Source of the DNA: BP-191 sp035940575
Lineage (GTDB): Bacteria; Actinomycetota; Actinomycetes; BP-191
Reading direction: 5' to 3'
NCBI GenBank assembly: GCA_035940575.1
Contig: DASZER010000063.1
Coordinates: forward strand, 14,648-78,647
Length of the DNA: 64,000 bases
Shown: positions 42,412 through 52,874 of the stretch, piece by piece
Numbering within the stretch: the stretch's first letter is position 1
Layout: every line of letters begins with the position of its first letter
Made by a program: the position numbers and the translations under genes
The notes under the pieces: model-generated
What the model saw: the letters and a program-made list of their open reading frames with translations, nothing else
The model's database searches: none
What the model was told of the DNA's origin: nothing

Positions 42412-44424
42412 CTAGTCGTTCGGGCCGACCGTCGTCTTCTGGATCTGCATGAGGAACTCGACGTTGCTCTTGGTCGACTTCATCTTGTCGATCAGGAGCT
42501 CGAGCGCCGGGCCCGCCTCCAGCGCGTGGAGGACGCGGCGGAGCTTCCAGACGATGGCGAGCTCCTCGGGCGCCATGAGGATCTCCTCCTTGCGCGTGCC
42601 CGAGGCGTCGACGTCGACGGCAGGGAAGATGCGCTTGTCCGCGAGCTTGCGGTCGAGCTTGAGCTCCATGTTCCCGGTGCCCTTGAACTCCTCGAAGATG
42701 ACCTCGTCCATCCGGCTGCCGGTCTCGACCAGCGCCGTCGCGAGGATCGTCAGCGAGCCGCCGTTCTCGATGTTGCGCGCGGCGCCGAAGAACCGCTTCG
42801 GCGGGTAGAGCGCGGTCGAGTCGACACCGCCGGAGAGGATGCGGCCGGAGGCGGGCGCCGCGAGGTTGTACGCGCGGCCGAGGCGGGTGATCGAGTCGAG
42901 CAGCACGACGACGTCGTGGCCGAGCTCGACCAGACGCTTGGCCCGCTCGATCGACAGCTCCGCGACCGTCGTGTGGTCCTCGGCGGGCCGGTCGAACGTG
43001 CTCGCGATGACCTCGCCCTTCACCGACCGCTGCATGTCGGTGACCTCCTCGGGGCGCTCGTCGACGAGCACGACCATGAGGTGGACCTCGGGGTTGTTGC
43101 GCGTGATCGCGTTGGCGATGGACTGCAGCACCATCGTCTTGCCGGCCTTCGGCGGCGACACGATGAGGCCGCGCTGGCCCTTACCGATCGGCGCGATGAG
43201 GTCGATGATCCGCGTGGTGAGCTGCGTGGGGTCGTTCTCCAGGCGCAGCCGGTCCTGCGGGTAGAGCGGCGTCAGCTTGTTGAACTCGATGCGCTGGCGG
43301 GCCTTCTCGGGGTCGGTGCCGTTGACGGTGTCGAGGCGCACGAGCGCGTTGAACTTCTCGCGCCGCTCCCCCTCCGCCGGCTGGCGCACCGCGCCCGTGA
43401 TCGCGTCGCCCTTGCGCAGGCCGTGGCGGCGGACCTGGGAGAGGCTGACGTAGACGTCGTTCGGGCCCGGCAGGTAGCCGGTGGTCCGGACGAACGCGTA
43501 CGAGTCGAGGATGTCGAGGATGCCCGCCACGGGCACCAGGACGTCGTCCTCGCGGATGACGGGGTCGGCCTCGTTGACGAACCCGGGGGCGCCGCCGCGG
43601 TTGCGGTTGCGGTTGCGGCCGCGCTCGCGGAACCGGCCGCGCCGCCCGCCGGTGCCCCACTCGTCGTCGCCCTGCTGGCCGCCGCCCTGCTGACCGCCCT
43701 GCTGGCGGTCGCCGCGGTCGCGCTGCTGGCCGCCCTGGCGCTGCTGGCCCTGCTGCTGGCCGCCGCCGTCCTGCCGGTCGCCCTGCTGGCGGTCGCCGCG
43801 CTGCTGGCCGTCGCCGCGCTGGCCCTGCTGGCCCTCGCCGCGCTCGCCCTGCTGGCGCTCGCCCTGCTGGCCGTCGCCCTGCTGGCGCTCGCGCTGGCGG
43901 TCGCGGCGCTCGCCACGGTCGCGGAAGCGTTCGCGGCCCTCGCGCTGCTCGCCGTCGCGGGGCGCGTCGGCGGGGGCGTCGGTACGCGCCTCGGTCGGCT
44001 CGCTGCGCGGCGCGTCGTCGCGGCTCTCCGCGCGGGGCGCGTCGGCGCGCGGCGCCTCGTCGCGTGGCGCCTCGGCGCGGGGGGTGTCGTCGCGCGGGGT
44101 CTCCGTGCGGGGCGCCTCGTCGCGCGAGGCCTCGGGGCGCGGGGCGGCGTCCGTACGCGGGGCGGTCGCGGTCTCCGACGGCGCGGACACGGCGGGCGAG
44201 CCGTTGGCGGCACCGTTCGCGGAGCCGTTGCGCGGCGCGCCGCCCTGGGCCTCACGGATCGCGGCGACGAGCTCGGCCTTCTTCATCTTGCCCGCGCTGA
44301 TGCCCAGGCCGGAGGCGAGGCTCTGGAGCTCGGGAAGGAGCATGGAGTTGAGGCCGCCGCGCGCGCGACGGGGCTTGTCGCCGTCGTCCGGCGCGGTCGG
44401 GGCGACCTCGGTGGTCTCGGTCAA
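42412..44424 (-). CDS. rho: Transcription termination factor Rho with repetitive RNA-binding insert
   Basis: 670 residues from the TTG at 44422-44424, chosen because GAGAGG precedes it and the protein then starts TETTEVAPTAPDDG. After a Rho-N domain (MLLPELQSLASGLGISAGK, about 30-65) comes an unusually long disordered part (about 70-290) with acidic/basic repeats (APRAEAPRDE) and then many QQGDR, QQGER repeats rich in Gln, Gly and Arg. The RNA-binding CSD and the ATPase part (KGQRGLIVSPPKAGKTM) are standard. High-GC actinobacteria often have such inserts, which strengthen RNA binding. This one is long. Confidence 0.95.
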   Translation of the reverse strand: MTETTEVAPTAPDDGDKPRRARGGLNSMLLPELQSLASGLGISAGKMKKAELVAAIREAQGGAPRNGSANGAANGSPAVSAPSETATAPRTDAAPRPEASRDEAPRTETPRDDTPRAEAPRDEAPRADAPRAESRDDAPRSEPTEARTDAPADAPRDGEQREGRERFRDRGERRDRQRERQQGDGQQGERQQGERGEGQQGQRGDGQQRGDRQQGDRQDGGGQQQGQQRQGGQQRDRGDRQQGGQQGGGQQGDDEWGTGGRRGRFRERGRNRNRNRGGAPGFVNEADPVIREDDVLVPVAGILDILDSYAFVRTTGYLPGPNDVYVSLSQVRRHGLRKGDAITGAVRQPAEGERREKFNALVRLDTVNGTDPEKARQRIEFNKLTPLYPQDRLRLENDPTQLTTRIIDLIAPIGKGQRGLIVSPPKAGKTMVLQSIANAITRNNPEVHLMVVLVDERPEEVTDMQRSVKGEVIASTFDRPAEDHTTVAELSIERAKRLVELGHDVVVLLDSITRLGRAYNLAAPASGRILSGGVDSTALYPPKRFFGAARNIENGGSLTILATALVETGSRMDEVIFEEFKGTGNMELKLDRKLADKRIFPAVDVDASGTRKEEILMAPEELAIVWKLRRVLHALEAGPALELLIDKMKSTKSNVEFLMQIQKTTVGPND

Positions 44425-44441
44425 GGACGTTCCTCTCAACG

Positions 44442-44458
44442 CGTGGCGATGCGCCACG
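44442..44458 (-). promoter_or_regulatory. Hairpin ahead of the rho start
   Basis: CGTGGCG, loop CAT, CGCCACG: a perfect 7-bp stem located about 20 bases upstream of the TTG. A related palindrome GTGGCGCGCCAC lies at 44525-44536. Both are in the rho leader and may take part in Rho's control of its own gene. Confidence 0.4.
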
Positions 44459-44593
44459 TCGAGGTGCATCTCCCGCTCCTGCTGGACGGGAGAAATCGGA
44501 GGTCTCGCGGAGACGGGGCTGCGAGTGGCGCGCCACCGGAAACCGGCGAGAAGGGGGGGATCGCGAGCGATGGTGCTTGGCTCGACAGGACAC

Positions 44594-44622
44594 AGCGTAA
44601 CGAGCCGGGCACCCGTGAGCAA
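44594..44622 (-). promoter_or_regulatory. Candidate rho promoter
   Basis: Minus strand -35 TTGCTC (44617-44622), 17-base spacer, -10 TACGCT (44594-44599). It would give a leader of about 160 bases before the rho TTG. It begins 7 bases from the end of the dioxygenase gene. Confidence 0.45.
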
Positions 44623-44629
44623 CATACGC

Positions 44630-45418
44630 CTACAGGTACGAGCGCAGCTCCCACAGCTCGGGGAAGAACCGCACGCCCAGCGCGCGGCGCAGGTACGGCG
44701 CGCCGGTCGAGCCGCCGGTGCCCGACTTCGTGCCGATCTGGCGCTCCACCATGTCGACGTGGCGGGCGCGCCACTGCCCGACCAGCTCGTCGTGGGTGAC
44801 GAGCCCCTCGGCTACGTCCCACAGGTCGCCGTACGCGCCCCTGTCGCGCGCCACCGCGAGCAGCGACGCGAGCCGGTCGTCGTCGCCGGAGACGGCGAGG
44901 CCGTGCTTCGACAGCAGGACGAGGTACGCGTCCCACAGCGACGGCTCCGACAGCCGCCGCTCGATCCGCGCGCGCTCGGCGTCGGAGAGCCGCAGCCGGG
45001 CGACGAGCGCGGGGTCGCGCTTGCCGGAGAGGAACTCCATCTCGCGGAACTGCACCGACTGGAACCCGCTCGCCGGCGCGAGCAGCGACCGGAACGCCAG
45101 GAAGTCCTGCGGGGTCATCGTCTCCAGGACGCCGACCTGCTCGACCAGCACGCGCTCGACGGCGTGGCAACGCTGCAGCGCGTGGCGGGCGACGTACGTG
45201 TCGCCGTCGAGCATCCCCGCGACGGCGTGGTCGAGCTCGTGGAGGAGCTGCTTGAACCACAGCTCGTAGACCTGGTGCACGGTGATGAACAGCAGCTCGT
45301 CGTGGGCCGGCGGGTCGCTCGCCAGGACCTGCTGCGCCAGCAGCTCGTCGACACGCAGGTAGGTGCCGTACGAGAGCCGCGCGCCCTCCTCGCCGAAGCT
45401 GTGCCCGCGTTCCTCCAC
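44630..45418 (-). CDS. Tryptophan 2,3-dioxygenase
   Basis: 262 residues. Heme enzyme that opens the indole ring of tryptophan to N-formylkynurenine. The heme ligand is His220 in RHVDMVERQIGTKSGTGGSTG-type sequence, and YGTYLRVDELLAQQ and HQVYELWFKQLLHELD line the substrate pocket. Full length for bacterial enzymes. No kynurenine formamidase or kynureninase is nearby in the window. Downstream is only the rho leader. Confidence 0.93.
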   Translation of the reverse strand: MEERGHSFGEEGARLSYGTYLRVDELLAQQVLASDPPAHDELLFITVHQVYELWFKQLLHELDHAVAGMLDGDTYVARHALQRCHAVERVLVEQVGVLETMTPQDFLAFRSLLAPASGFQSVQFREMEFLSGKRDPALVARLRLSDAERARIERRLSEPSLWDAYLVLLSKHGLAVSGDDDRLASLLAVARDRGAYGDLWDVAEGLVTHDELVGQWRARHVDMVERQIGTKSGTGGSTGAPYLRRALGVRFFPELWELRSYL

Positions 45419-45437
45419 GCGGCGGAGACTACGCGGG

Positions 45438-46244
45438 CTACGCCACCGTCGGCGGCATCAACGAGCCGACGGGCGCGAGCAGCGTGTCGGCGCTGTCGCC
45501 GTCGAGGACGTCGCGCACGAGCATCGCCGCGACGACTCCGAGGCAGATCGCGAGCACCGCGCGGTCGTCGTCGTCGACGAGCCTGGCGCACGTGCCGCAG
45601 GCCCGGTTGTACGACTCCTGCGCCGACCGCGACGCCAGGAACCACAGCCGCCGGCGACCGGTCATGATCGCCGCCTGCCAGGCCGACTCGACGGCGTTGC
45701 CGTGGGCGTCGGGGTCCATGCCGCGGGCGTGCAGGAGGAGGTTGGCGCGCAACGCCGCCGCGTCGCCGTCGTGCCGGTGGCACGCGAGGCCCGGGATCGA
45801 CGTGAGCAGCGCGAGCACCTCGTGGTGCTGCGGCCCGAAGTCCGGCATCTGCATCCGGCGGTCGGGGAAGACGGAGTGCCACGGGCCCGACAGCTCGGCG
45901 TACTCCTGCGCCGACAGCACCGGGCGGGCGTACGCCGCCGCGATCGCGTCCCGCACGGCCTTGAGCGCCAGCGCCGTGGTGGGGGCGGGCAGCGTGACGT
46001 ACGGCGCCGTCCCCGCGAGGTCGTCGGCGAACAGACCGGCGATCGAGTCGAACGCCGCCAGCACCTCGAGGATCAGCGGCGTGTCAGGCTGAAGCGCCTT
46101 GTCACGAGCGCGCGCGACCTCCGGCGTGTCCTGCCACGCGAGCGCGAGGCGGCGCAGCCCCTCGTCGTCGAGGTGCACGATCTGGGCGAGGACGCCGAGG
46201 ATCTCCGCACAGTGCGGGTGGGTCTCGGTGCTCGTGATCGTCAT
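45438..46244 (-). CDS. Hypothetical protein with Cys motif, unknown
   Basis: 268 residues, helical, soluble. It contains a His-rich stretch (FGPQHHEVLALL; ACHRHDGD) and YNRACGTCARLVDDD near the C-terminus, which might bind metal. Family not recognised. Its message carries a strong hairpin that covers the Shine-Dalgarno GGAGGG, 8 bases before the ATG (46253-46289). It starts 19 bases before tryptophan dioxygenase, so the two may be cotranscribed. Confidence 0.65.
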   Translation of the reverse strand: MTITSTETHPHCAEILGVLAQIVHLDDEGLRRLALAWQDTPEVARARDKALQPDTPLILEVLAAFDSIAGLFADDLAGTAPYVTLPAPTTALALKAVRDAIAAAYARPVLSAQEYAELSGPWHSVFPDRRMQMPDFGPQHHEVLALLTSIPGLACHRHDGDAAALRANLLLHARGMDPDAHGNAVESAWQAAIMTGRRRLWFLASRSAQESYNRACGTCARLVDDDDRAVLAICLGVVAAMLVRDVLDGDSADTLLAPVGSLMPPTVA

Positions 46245-46435
46245 GATGACAACCCTCCGGCACCGGCACGTATGGCCGGTGTTGGAGGGATTCTCGGCAG
46301 CGGCGGACCCGCTCCGTGCCCAGAGCCGCAGAAATAGTCAATTGTGGCCAGCCCGCGACGGCCGAACGGCCGTGGCGGACGCGTCCTACGGGCTTACCTC
46401 GCGACCCGACGCGGTGTCCGGGGTGGTGCGTCGCA
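46245..46435. other. Intergenic gap between 45438-46244 gene and repeat copy B
   Basis: About 190 bases. It holds the hairpin leader at 46253-46289 and presumably the promoter of the unknown gene. Together with the neighbouring repeat copy B, the total gap to the pruA gene is 265 bases. No gene seen. Confidence 0.5.
46253..46289 (-). promoter_or_regulatory. Two-tier hairpin burying the Shine-Dalgarno of the 45438-46244 gene
   Basis: On the minus strand CCCTCC-AA-CACCGGC, loop CATACGT, GCCGGTG-CC-GGAGGG: 13 base pairs with one 2x2 internal loop. The final GGAGGG is the Shine-Dalgarno, 8 bases before the ATG. Ribosome access would need this stem to open. Confidence 0.6.
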
Positions 46436-46509
46436 AGGCGGAGGAGGCAGCCGGTAGTGGGCTACCGGCAACGACGACAACGCCGCGAGGCGCCGCGCCG
46501 GGCGCCGCG

Positions 46510-46512
<3 letters not shown>
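46436..46512 (-). repeat. Stop-codon-linked repeat, copy B
   Basis: 77 bases, read on the minus strand from the TGA of the P5C dehydrogenase gene. It matches copy A (5963-6038). The hairpin is at 46450-46469 (GCCGGTAG, loop TGGG, CTACCGGC); one pair differs from copy A but pairing is kept. Confidence 0.7.
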
Positions 46513-48135
<1,623 letters not shown>

Positions 48136-48186
48136 GGGAGTCATCCTCCCACGGAACGCCGCCACCTCCGGAGGGGCGGTGAGGGG

Positions 48187-48208
48187 CCGCGCCGGTCGCC
48201 GGGCGCGG
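48187..48208 (-). terminator. Candidate terminator after the secreted hydrolase gene
   Basis: Stem CCGCGCC / GGCGCGG (7 bp) with an 8-base loop, starting about 8 bases after the stop at 48216. No T-run. Confidence 0.4.
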
Positions 48209-48215
48209 GACCTCC

Positions 48216-49910
48216 TTAGCTCTGGAAGCCGAGCTCCGCGAGCTGCACGGAGCCGCTCGCCGTGAGCGTGCCGAAGCGCAGTTCGATCGACGTCACCTTC
48301 GTCTTGTCGACGCCGGTGAACGCGCTGAGCGGGATCCACACGCCGTCGAGGACGAGCTCGCGGTCCGACGTGCCGGCGGGGGTGCGCAGCGACGACGTGT
48401 ACGAGCCGGCGGCGACGAGGTTGGAGACCGCGCCGGTCGCGTCCTTGAGGACGACGTTGACGTTCTGCGCCGCGAACGGCGCGTTGGCCGCGTCGGCGTA
48501 GTTGACGCCGGTGCGGAACGTCAGCGCCGTGAACGGCGTCACGGACGTGCCGCTCGTCGAGACCGGCGCGGCGAACGTCGCGGCGCCGTTCCACTTGAGC
48601 GTGTACTGCGTGGCGAGGCCGCGCGTCGGGTTGGTCGGGCAGCCGGTGCCGCTCGTGGTCGGCGTGCACTTGGAGAACGCCGTGAAGCCCGTCGCGCTGA
48701 CCGGGAGGCCGGCCGACGTGGTGTCGTTGGCGGTGTTCGGGCCGACGACGATCGAGCGGCTCGACGCGGCGGACAGCCACGACGTGCGGACGAGGTTCGG
48801 GCACGTGGTCGCGGTGCCGGGGCAGGCCGAGGCCGGGAGCGGCTCGGCGCCCTTGAGCAGGTCCTCGAACGCCGTCTCGTTGCCGACCCAGCGGCGGAAG
48901 AACGACGCCATGATCGCGAGGCCCGCGTCACGCTGCTCGGACTCGGTCAGGCGCGTGCTGCCGGCGCCGAACTCGCACGCCGGGTCGCCGCCGTCGAACG
49001 ACGTGTAGTCGTCGGCGGTCCAGACGGTGTTGAACCAGTTGTGGTTGGCGCCGGAGAGCGTGTACTGCGCGCGGGTGAAGCCGGTGGTCGGGTTCAGGAA
49101 GCGGCCGCGGTCGTACGCCTGCGAGCCCTGGAGGTCGTAGACGTCGCCGTCGCAGAGCGGCAGCAGCGTCGCGAAGTGGACGCCCTGCACGGTCTCGGCG
49201 CCGAAGTCCGTCGGCGCGAGCGCGAACACGGCCTTGAGGCCCGGGTACTTCGGGCCGTCGGTGCGCGTCTTCGCGTACTCGGCGAAGCGGTCGACGCCCT
49301 CGCCGCCGCGCGAGTGGCCCATGACGCCGATGCTGCTGACGTCGACCTTGCCGACGAGGTTGTTGCCGACGGCGCCGGGGCCGTTCGTGGTGTTCCACTG
49401 CGAGAGCAGGTCGAGCGTCTTGGCGAGGACCTGCGCGCGCTCGCCGGAGCCGGCGTCGCCCGCCCAGTCGAACGTGTTGATGGCGTTGGCGCTCACCGAC
49501 GCGACGAGGTAGCCGTGCGAGGCGAGGTTCTTCGCGAGGTACGCGTAGCCGCGGTAGCTGCGGACGTTCTCGGTGAGGACGTTGTCGGGGCAGGTCTGCG
49601 GCGGCCCGACGAACTCGAAGCCGGAGTACGAGCACGTCTCGTGGCGGCCGTGCATGAACAGCACCACGGGGAACGGGCCGGTGCCGGACGGCACGTACAG
49701 CGCGCCCTCGAGCCGCTCCTGGTAGGTGACCTGCGTGGTCGGGTCGGTGACGAGAGTGTCACCGGCGTTGTACTCGATGGTCTGCACCGAGCGGGCGCCA
49801 AGGACCGCGGGGTCCGGCGCGACCGCCGCGGCGGGCGTGGCGAGCGTGACGCCGCCGGCCGTGAGGACGGCCGCGGTGAGCACGGGCGTGAGAAGTCTGC
49901 GCAAGCGCAT
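48216..49910 (-). CDS. Secreted alpha/beta hydrolase, serine esterase/lipase-like
   Basis: 564 residues from ATG 49908-49910, chosen because it begins a typical signal peptide (MRLRRLLTPVLTAAVL...AAAVAP); a 24-residue longer start exists. The hydrolase part has HGRHETC near residue 90 and the nucleophile elbow GHSRGGEGV. Many paired cysteines suit an extracellular protein. The last 170 residues are beta-rich, with no known domain. It resembles large secreted hydrolases often named lipase or poly(hydroxybutyrate) depolymerase-like; substrate unknown. Confidence 0.85.
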   Translation of the reverse strand: MRLRRLLTPVLTAAVLTAGGVTLATPAAAVAPDPAVLGARSVQTIEYNAGDTLVTDPTTQVTYQERLEGALYVPSGTGPFPVVLFMHGRHETCSYSGFEFVGPPQTCPDNVLTENVRSYRGYAYLAKNLASHGYLVASVSANAINTFDWAGDAGSGERAQVLAKTLDLLSQWNTTNGPGAVGNNLVGKVDVSSIGVMGHSRGGEGVDRFAEYAKTRTDGPKYPGLKAVFALAPTDFGAETVQGVHFATLLPLCDGDVYDLQGSQAYDRGRFLNPTTGFTRAQYTLSGANHNWFNTVWTADDYTSFDGGDPACEFGAGSTRLTESEQRDAGLAIMASFFRRWVGNETAFEDLLKGAEPLPASACPGTATTCPNLVRTSWLSAASSRSIVVGPNTANDTTSAGLPVSATGFTAFSKCTPTTSGTGCPTNPTRGLATQYTLKWNGAATFAAPVSTSGTSVTPFTALTFRTGVNYADAANAPFAAQNVNVVLKDATGAVSNLVAAGSYTSSLRTPAGTSDRELVLDGVWIPLSAFTGVDKTKVTSIELRFGTLTASGSVQLAELGFQS

Positions 49911-49988
49911 GGGTAGGGGCTCCAGTTTCTGGGAGGGGGTCCAGAATCGACAACGCGGGTAGGTGGCAAACCTCGCGTTCATGGCCTA

Positions 49989-50474
49989 CTACGCCAGCAG
50001 GTCGTCGACCTCCTGCGTCGCGAACCACATCAGCTCCCACGCGTCGGCCTCGTCCACGGCGAAGCGCGCGTCGTCGTCGCCCGCCTGCGCGGCGGCGTAC
50101 GACGCCGCGGCCGTCGCGATCGCGGGCTCGGCCTCGGGGTCGTCCGCGTGCACGGCCTTGACCGCGCGCCACGGGATCGGGCTCGCGACCGTGACGCCGG
50201 AACGCCCCGCCTCCGCGTCGGGCGTCGCCGCGTCGACGTCGGCGGCGACGACGTAGCGGCGCCTCGGCTCGTCGGGCGCGGCGGCGAGCAGCGGCAGCAC
50301 CGAGTCGGCGGCGGCGGTCAGCGCGACGTACTCCAGCTCCTCGGCGTCGGCCTCGGCGTACGACTCGCGCAGCGCCGGCGTCACCGCGTGCGCGGCGAGC
50401 GGCGCGGGACCGACCTCGCCCGCCGCGCGCGCCTCGGCGAGGGCGGAGCGGGTGAGGCCGACGTAGACCCTCAT
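49989..50474 (-). CDS. Actinobacterial DUF6912-type protein
   Basis: 161 residues, acidic. It starts MRVYVGLTRSALAEA and has WRAVKAVHADD, the recurring D-E-A-D-A-W-E-L-M-W-F segment and the C-terminal TQEVDDLL, as in a conserved actinobacterial family of unknown role. ATG at 50472-50474 overlaps the patatin stop (ATGA), so it belongs to the WS/DGAT-patatin operon. Confidence 0.75.
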   Translation of the reverse strand: MRVYVGLTRSALAEARAAGEVGPAPLAAHAVTPALRESYAEADAEELEYVALTAAADSVLPLLAAAPDEPRRRYVVAADVDAATPDAEAGRSGVTVASPIPWRAVKAVHADDPEAEPAIATAAASYAAAQAGDDDARFAVDEADAWELMWFATQEVDDLLA

Positions 50475-51430
50475 GCGGGCTTCGCGTACGAGCCGTAGTG
50501 GCGCCTGAGCACCTCGGCGCTCGTGCGCAGCGACGTCTCGAGGACCGCGTCGCGGCGGCGGGCGTCCATGAGGTTGGCGCCGATCGCCTCGAGGTCCTCG
50601 GCGCCGGGGCCGAGCATGACGACGGCGGTGCCCGACCGGCGCACCTTCACCGCCTCCTTGATGAGCCTGCGCGTGACGGCGCGGCGGAACTGCCGCTCCA
50701 CCTTCGCGATCCGCGACGACGGCTTGTCGTAGTCGAACGACGTCATCGGCGAGAGCACGTACACCTCGTCGAGCTCCAGCGGCGTCACGAGGTCGAGCGA
50801 CGTCGGCGAGCACGCGCCGCCGTCGACGTAGCGGACGCCGCCGATCGTGACCGGCGCGTACCAGCCGGGGATCGCGCACGACGCGGTCACCGCGTCGGAC
50901 AGGCCCGCGGGCGGCGAGCCCTCGCGCCCGAACGGCACGCGCTTCCCGGTCTCGTAGTCCATCGCGACGATCCAGCAGCGCGGGTGCGGCGCCCACGTGC
51001 CGCGCGGGCAGACGGTCTCGATGAGCTGGCGTACGGGAGCGAGCGAGCCGCGGCCCTGCGGCGTGATCGAGGCGAGCGCGGTGAGCGGCGTGACCTTGCG
51101 CGGGTGCTTCGCGACCTGGCGCAGCAGCCGCGTCGATCCGACGCCGAGGCGCGGGAGGCGCGGCAGCGACGCCTCGTCGTCGGCGTCGTACTCGATGACG
51201 GGGTCGCCCTCGACCACGATGCCGCGCTGGTGGTTGAGGAGCTGCTGGGGCGAGACGTCGTTGGCGATGAACGCCGCCATCACCGACCCGGCCGACGTGC
51301 CGATGACCACCTCGGCGGTGCGCGGGTCCCAGCCGGTCACGTCCTGCAGGGCGTTGAGCGCGCCGATCGTCCACGACGCGCCGAGCACGCCGCCCGCGCC
51401 GAGGACGAGGCCCCTCCGCTTCTGCGTCAC
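50471..51430 (-). CDS. Patatin-like phospholipase
   Basis: 319 residues. Glycine-rich oxyanion loop LVLGAGGVLGA (8-18), nucleophile Ser46 in GTSAGS and the Asp in VDGGACS near residue 202 form the Ser-Asp dyad of patatins. It would hydrolyse acyl esters of phospholipids or stored triacylglycerol. GTG at 51428-51430 overlaps the WS/DGAT stop, so storage-lipid synthesis and hydrolysis enzymes are coupled. Confidence 0.9.
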   Translation of the reverse strand: MTQKRRGLVLGAGGVLGASWTIGALNALQDVTGWDPRTAEVVIGTSAGSVMAAFIANDVSPQQLLNHQRGIVVEGDPVIEYDADDEASLPRLPRLGVGSTRLLRQVAKHPRKVTPLTALASITPQGRGSLAPVRQLIETVCPRGTWAPHPRCWIVAMDYETGKRVPFGREGSPPAGLSDAVTASCAIPGWYAPVTIGGVRYVDGGACSPTSLDLVTPLELDEVYVLSPMTSFDYDKPSSRIAKVERQFRRAVTRRLIKEAVKVRRSGTAVVMLGPGAEDLEAIGANLMDARRRDAVLETSLRTSAEVLRRHYGSYAKPA

Positions 51431-52806
51431 CGCGCGGTCTCCACGAGCTCGGCGAGGGACTCCTCGATGCACTGCGCGAGCACGTCCACGTCGGGCATCG
51501 CGTCGCGGTCGGCGTTGAGGCCGTAGTAGACGCCGCCGTTGTAGCTCGTGAGCCCGATGCTCACGGCCTGGCCTCTCGCGAGCGGCACGACGGGGAACAC
51601 CTCCAGCATCTCGGCGCCGGCGGCGTAGAGCGGGATCTGCGGGCCGGGCACGTTCGTGACGACGACGTTGAACAGCCGCCTGCTCAGCCCCGCCGCGACG
51701 CGCGCGCCGAGCGCGTGCAGCGTCGGCGCGACGAACCCGCTGATCGCGACGAGCGCCTCCGCGCCCACGGACTGGCCGGAGTCCTTGTGGGCGCTCATGG
51801 CGTACGACACCTGGTGCAGCCGCACGACCGGCGACGGCTCGCCGACGGGGAGGTCGACGAAGTAGGAGGAGACGCGGTTGCCGAGCTGCTGGCCCTCGGC
51901 GCGTACCGACACCGGCACCATCGCGCGGACCGTGCGGCCGTTGACGCTCTCGCCCCGCGTCAGCAGCCACGTGCGCAGCGCGCCCGCGACGGTCGCGAGG
52001 ACGACGTCGTTGACGGTGCCGCCGTGCTCCTTGCGGACGCGCTTGTAGTCGTCGAGGTCCGTGCGCGCCATGCCGAAGCGGCGTTGCGCGCCGATGTCGA
52101 CGTTGAGCGGGCTCTCCGGCGCCGACCGCGCGGTGGAGCGCAGCGTCGCGGCGAGCCCGCCCGCCACGCCGGCCGCGCGGGTCGCGACGCGACGGACGTC
52201 GTTGAGGTTCGCGCGCGCGGTCGTGACGATCTCGGCGGGCTTCGTGACGGCGTTGCGTACGGCGTCGGCGACGAGGGCGACGGAGGAAGGCTCGCGTTGC
52301 GGCGTCCACTCCACGTGCGGCGTCTCGCGCGGCTCGCGGGTGAGGTCGAGGATCACCGCGCCCACGTCGACCGCCGCGACCCCGTCGACCATCGCGTGGT
52401 GGGTCTTGGTGACGATCGCGATGCGGCCGTCGGCGAGGCCCTCGACGAGGTAGATCTCCCAGAGCGGCCGCGACCTGTCGAGCGGCCGGCTCTGGACGCG
52501 GGCGGTGAGCTCCTTGAGCTGCTCCTCGGTGCCCGGCTTCGGCAGCGCGGAGCGGCGGACGTGGTACGTCACGTCGAACTCGGAGTCGTCCACCCAGACG
52601 GGGTTGCCGAGGCGGCCTGGCACCCAGCGGACCTTCTGCCGGAAGCGCGGCACCGTCGCGATGCGCTCGCTGATGATCTGGACCAGGCGGTCGTAGTCGA
52701 AGCCCTCGGGCGGCTGCTCCAGGATGCACACGCCGCCGACGTGCATCGGCGTCGTCTCGCCCTCCAGGTAGAGGAACGACACGTCGAGCGGGCTGAGCCT
52801 GTCCAT
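51427..52806 (-). CDS. Wax ester synthase/diacylglycerol acyltransferase (WS/DGAT)
   Basis: 459 residues. The catalytic HHAMVDG motif is at 136-142 and the C-terminal NVVVTNVPGPQIPLYAAGA and SYNGGVYYGLNADRD are standard. It makes triacylglycerol or wax esters from acyl-CoA. MDRLSPLDVSFLYLE is a typical N-terminus. Mycobacteria and rhodococci have many copies; this window has one, with patatin and DUF6912 downstream. Confidence 0.93.
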   Translation of the reverse strand: MDRLSPLDVSFLYLEGETTPMHVGGVCILEQPPEGFDYDRLVQIISERIATVPRFRQKVRWVPGRLGNPVWVDDSEFDVTYHVRRSALPKPGTEEQLKELTARVQSRPLDRSRPLWEIYLVEGLADGRIAIVTKTHHAMVDGVAAVDVGAVILDLTREPRETPHVEWTPQREPSSVALVADAVRNAVTKPAEIVTTARANLNDVRRVATRAAGVAGGLAATLRSTARSAPESPLNVDIGAQRRFGMARTDLDDYKRVRKEHGGTVNDVVLATVAGALRTWLLTRGESVNGRTVRAMVPVSVRAEGQQLGNRVSSYFVDLPVGEPSPVVRLHQVSYAMSAHKDSGQSVGAEALVAISGFVAPTLHALGARVAAGLSRRLFNVVVTNVPGPQIPLYAAGAEMLEVFPVVPLARGQAVSIGLTSYNGGVYYGLNADRDAMPDVDVLAQCIEESLAELVETAR

Positions 52807-52874
52807 GCGACTGATCGTGCCACGCCCCCTCGCGCTCGGCGCGGCGCCGTGGCCTCCGCGGGCCTCCGCGGGGT

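Noticed and set aside
43650..44160. Dense short repeats in the rho N-terminal region, at first glance like a repeat array or CRISPR
   Set aside because: They are in frame in rho and encode QQGDR-type repeats; there are no constant repeats with unique spacers.
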